Positions 62,666 to 64,000 of a DNA stretch of 64,000 bases are shown here, one piece after another. The stretch comes from Alphaproteobacteria bacterium (lineage in GTDB: Bacteria > Pseudomonadota > Alphaproteobacteria > Rs-D84): assembly GCA_017409215.1 (NCBI GenBank), contig JAFQTD010000029.1:1-64000 (forward strand), in the 5' to 3' direction. Under the pieces are notes generated by a model that was given only the letters and a program-made list of their open reading frames with translations, was not told the DNA's origin and did not search any database. Position numbers and translations under genes: made by a program. Every line of letters begins with the position of its first letter. Within the stretch, counting starts at the first letter, position 1.

Positions 62666-64000
62666 TTTCCCCATTATTATTGTTGGACGATTGTCAATGT
62701 TGGCAGCCGTTTCAATGTGCTTTGCCAATTGCAGAACACGCATATCGTCAAAGCGACGACCAACAACCTGCATACCAAGTGGCAGACCGTTTTGCGCCAA
62801 TCCGCATGGAACAGTGCAGGCAGGGATACCGGCCAGATTCATCGCAACTGTAAATAAATCCAATGCATAATATTCCAATGGTGTTAAATCAGAATCAAGT
62901 GGCATTGCGGTTCCTGCGCCAGATGGACAAACAATTAAATCACATTGTTCAAATGCGGTGTTAAAGCTGTCTGCAATCATACGGCGAACACGTGCAGCCT
63001 GCATAAAATATACGTCGTACGATTCGCTGGATAAAACAGCAGTGCCGACAATTACACGACGTTTTACTTCGTCACCAAAACCAGCAGCGCGGGTTTTTTT
63101 ATACGTGTCATAGATATCTTTGCCTTCGACACGCAGACCATAGCGCATACCGTCATAACGTGCAAGATTTGATGATGCCTCAGCCGGGGCGATGATGTGA
63201 TATGCCGCCAATGCATCCAAGATATTTGGAATTGATACTTCGACTATTTCGGCACCCATTGATTTTAAGTCTGCGATTCGTTTTTCAAATGCTGATTTCA
63301 TATCTGGTGAAACGTCGACGTTTGAAAATTCGCGAATTATACCAACACGTAATTTTTTTCCATTACCAAGAATTGGTGATAATGGTTCGTTGCACTTAAA
63401 GTCAGAGTGGCACGATGTTGAATCTTTGTCATCATGGCCGGCCATTGCAGATAAAACAAGTGCGGCATCATCAACAGTGCGCGTAATTGGACCGGGGGTG
63501 TCCAAACTGGACGCGAATGCAATACAACCCCAACGTGAACATAATCCGTATGTTGGCTTTACACCAACCAGACCTGTGATGGATGCAGGGAAACGAATCG
63601 AACCACCAGTATCTGTACCAGTTGCCGCCAATGCCAGACCGCCTGCGACAGCAGATGTTGACCCACCAGAAGAACCGCCCGCGGTCAGACGTTTTTCAAA
63701 TTGCCATGGGTTGACAGGTGCGCCAAAGAAACTGGTCTTGCTGAATGTGCCCATCGCAAATTCATCAAGGTTGGCCTTGCCAAGTAGTACAGTACCCGCA
63801 TCAATAAATTTTTGCGAAATTGTCGATTCGTATTCTGGAACAAAATTTTCCAATATGCGTGATGCAGCAGTTGTGCGTATGCCACGCGTAGCAAATAAGT
63901 CTTTCATTGCAATTGGAATCCCGTCCAGTGCCAATGTTTCGCCAGCTGCACGACGTGCATCAGATGCCGCAGCATCCGCCATTGCGCGTTCTGGTGTTGT
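62663..64000 (-). CDS. gatA: Aspartyl/glutamyl-tRNA amidotransferase subunit A (5' end beyond window)
   Basis: Amidase-signature subunit that releases ammonia from Gln or Asn. 446 codons are in the window; the frame stays open to the edge (TTPERAMADAAA), and about 40 N-terminal residues should lie outside, so the Met at 63982 is not the start. Catalytic triad: Lys in IPIAMKDLF, Ser in TAGGSSGGS, Ser in TGTDTGGSIRFP. The tRNA-Phe gene and its terminator separate gatA from gatB, and any readthrough into gatB would produce RNA antisense to the tRNA. Confidence 0.96.
   Translation of the reverse strand, partial: TTPERAMADAAASDARRAAGETLALDGIPIAMKDLFATRGIRTTAASRILENFVPEYESTISQKFIDAGTVLLGKANLDEFAMGTFSKTSFFGAPVNPWQFEKRLTAGGSSGGSTSAVAGGLALAATGTDTGGSIRFPASITGLVGVKPTYGLCSRWGCIAFASSLDTPGPITRTVDDAALVLSAMAGHDDKDSTSCHSDFKCNEPLSPILGNGKKLRVGIIREFSNVDVSPDMKSAFEKRIADLKSMGAEIVEVSIPNILDALAAYHIIAPAEASSNLARYDGMRYGLRVEGKDIYDTYKKTRAAGFGDEVKRRVIVGTAVLSSESYDVYFMQAARVRRMIADSFNTAFEQCDLIVCPSGAGTAMPLDSDLTPLEYYALDLFTVAMNLAGIPACTVPCGLAQNGLPLGMQVVGRRFDDMRVLQLAKHIETAANIDNRPTIIMGK

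Overview
The window is an AT-rich, gene-dense stretch of a bacterial chromosome. Several genes suggest a host-associated alphaproteobacterium with a reduced, rearranged genome: an alphaproteobacterial J-domain protein (9472-9975), a MucR/Ros-type regulator (28251-28607), an RHH_4-type protein (34331-34540), gatA/gatB, and GTCAT-flanked palindromic repeats. Secreted proteins, a lysozyme-inhibitor-like protein, an autotransporter and a clostridial-looking glutamyl-tRNA synthetase fit a gut or other host habitat. The exact lineage cannot be fixed from sequence alone; a gut alphaproteobacterium of the RF32/Rs-D84 kind is my best inference.

Layout. 1-1040: palindromic repeats around a GIY-YIG gene. 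1041-6751: mrcA, a lysozyme-inhibitor-like gene, mraY, ftsW, murG. 6945-12057 (minus): lptG, a 44-aa membrane peptide, xerD, a J-domain gene, ftsQ, and an ftsA-rpe gene fusion. 12146-23261 (plus): greA, mutL, yajC-secD-secF, an inactive-looking S41 protease homologue, a PAP2 phosphatase, ftsK, ppa, efp. Long imperfect palindromes follow ftsK and efp. 23262-25927: repeats, a large repetitive secreted protein and a structured leader. 25928-32501: fabD, rarA (minus), mucR, a lysozyme-TPR protein and a ybeY-lnt fusion. 32502-37087: a structured leader with a terminator, two secreted proteins, a four-gene minus operon and an unknown gene. 37084-42173: trmB, a GNAT gene, gltX, a hemolysin-III family gene, two Cys-rich paralogues, a DksA-like gene and trxA. 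42252-51493: one long operon, sufS-sufT-sufE-ftsL-ftsI-recJ-nrnA-lolA-tatB-tatC, followed by nlpD. 51588-55015: a lactate-oxidase-like gene whose 3' end is repeated about 2.1 kb downstream, on the far side of a two-gene secreted-protein islet. 55016-64000: tRNA-Lys, envelope proteins, miaB, small ORFs, gatB, tRNA-Phe and partial gatA.

How it fits together. Most genes serve the envelope and division: peptidoglycan synthesis (mrcA, mraY, murG, ftsW, ftsI), divisome (ftsQ, ftsA, ftsL, ftsK, nlpD), export (Sec, Tat, LolA, LptG, Lnt) and surface proteins. The classical dcw cluster is broken into at least three pieces.

The strongest unusual signals are: (1) FtsA fused to ribulose-phosphate 3-epimerase; (2) YbeY fused to Lnt; (3) a family of about 106-108-nt imperfect palindromes that start at the stop codons of ftsK and efp, with covarying arms and conserved mismatches; (4) a riboswitch- or attenuator-like leader at 32518-32710; (5) the repeat-flanked islet at the lactate-oxidase gene; (6) many promoters whose -10 box lies only 6-10 nt before the start codon, implying leaderless or near-leaderless mRNAs.
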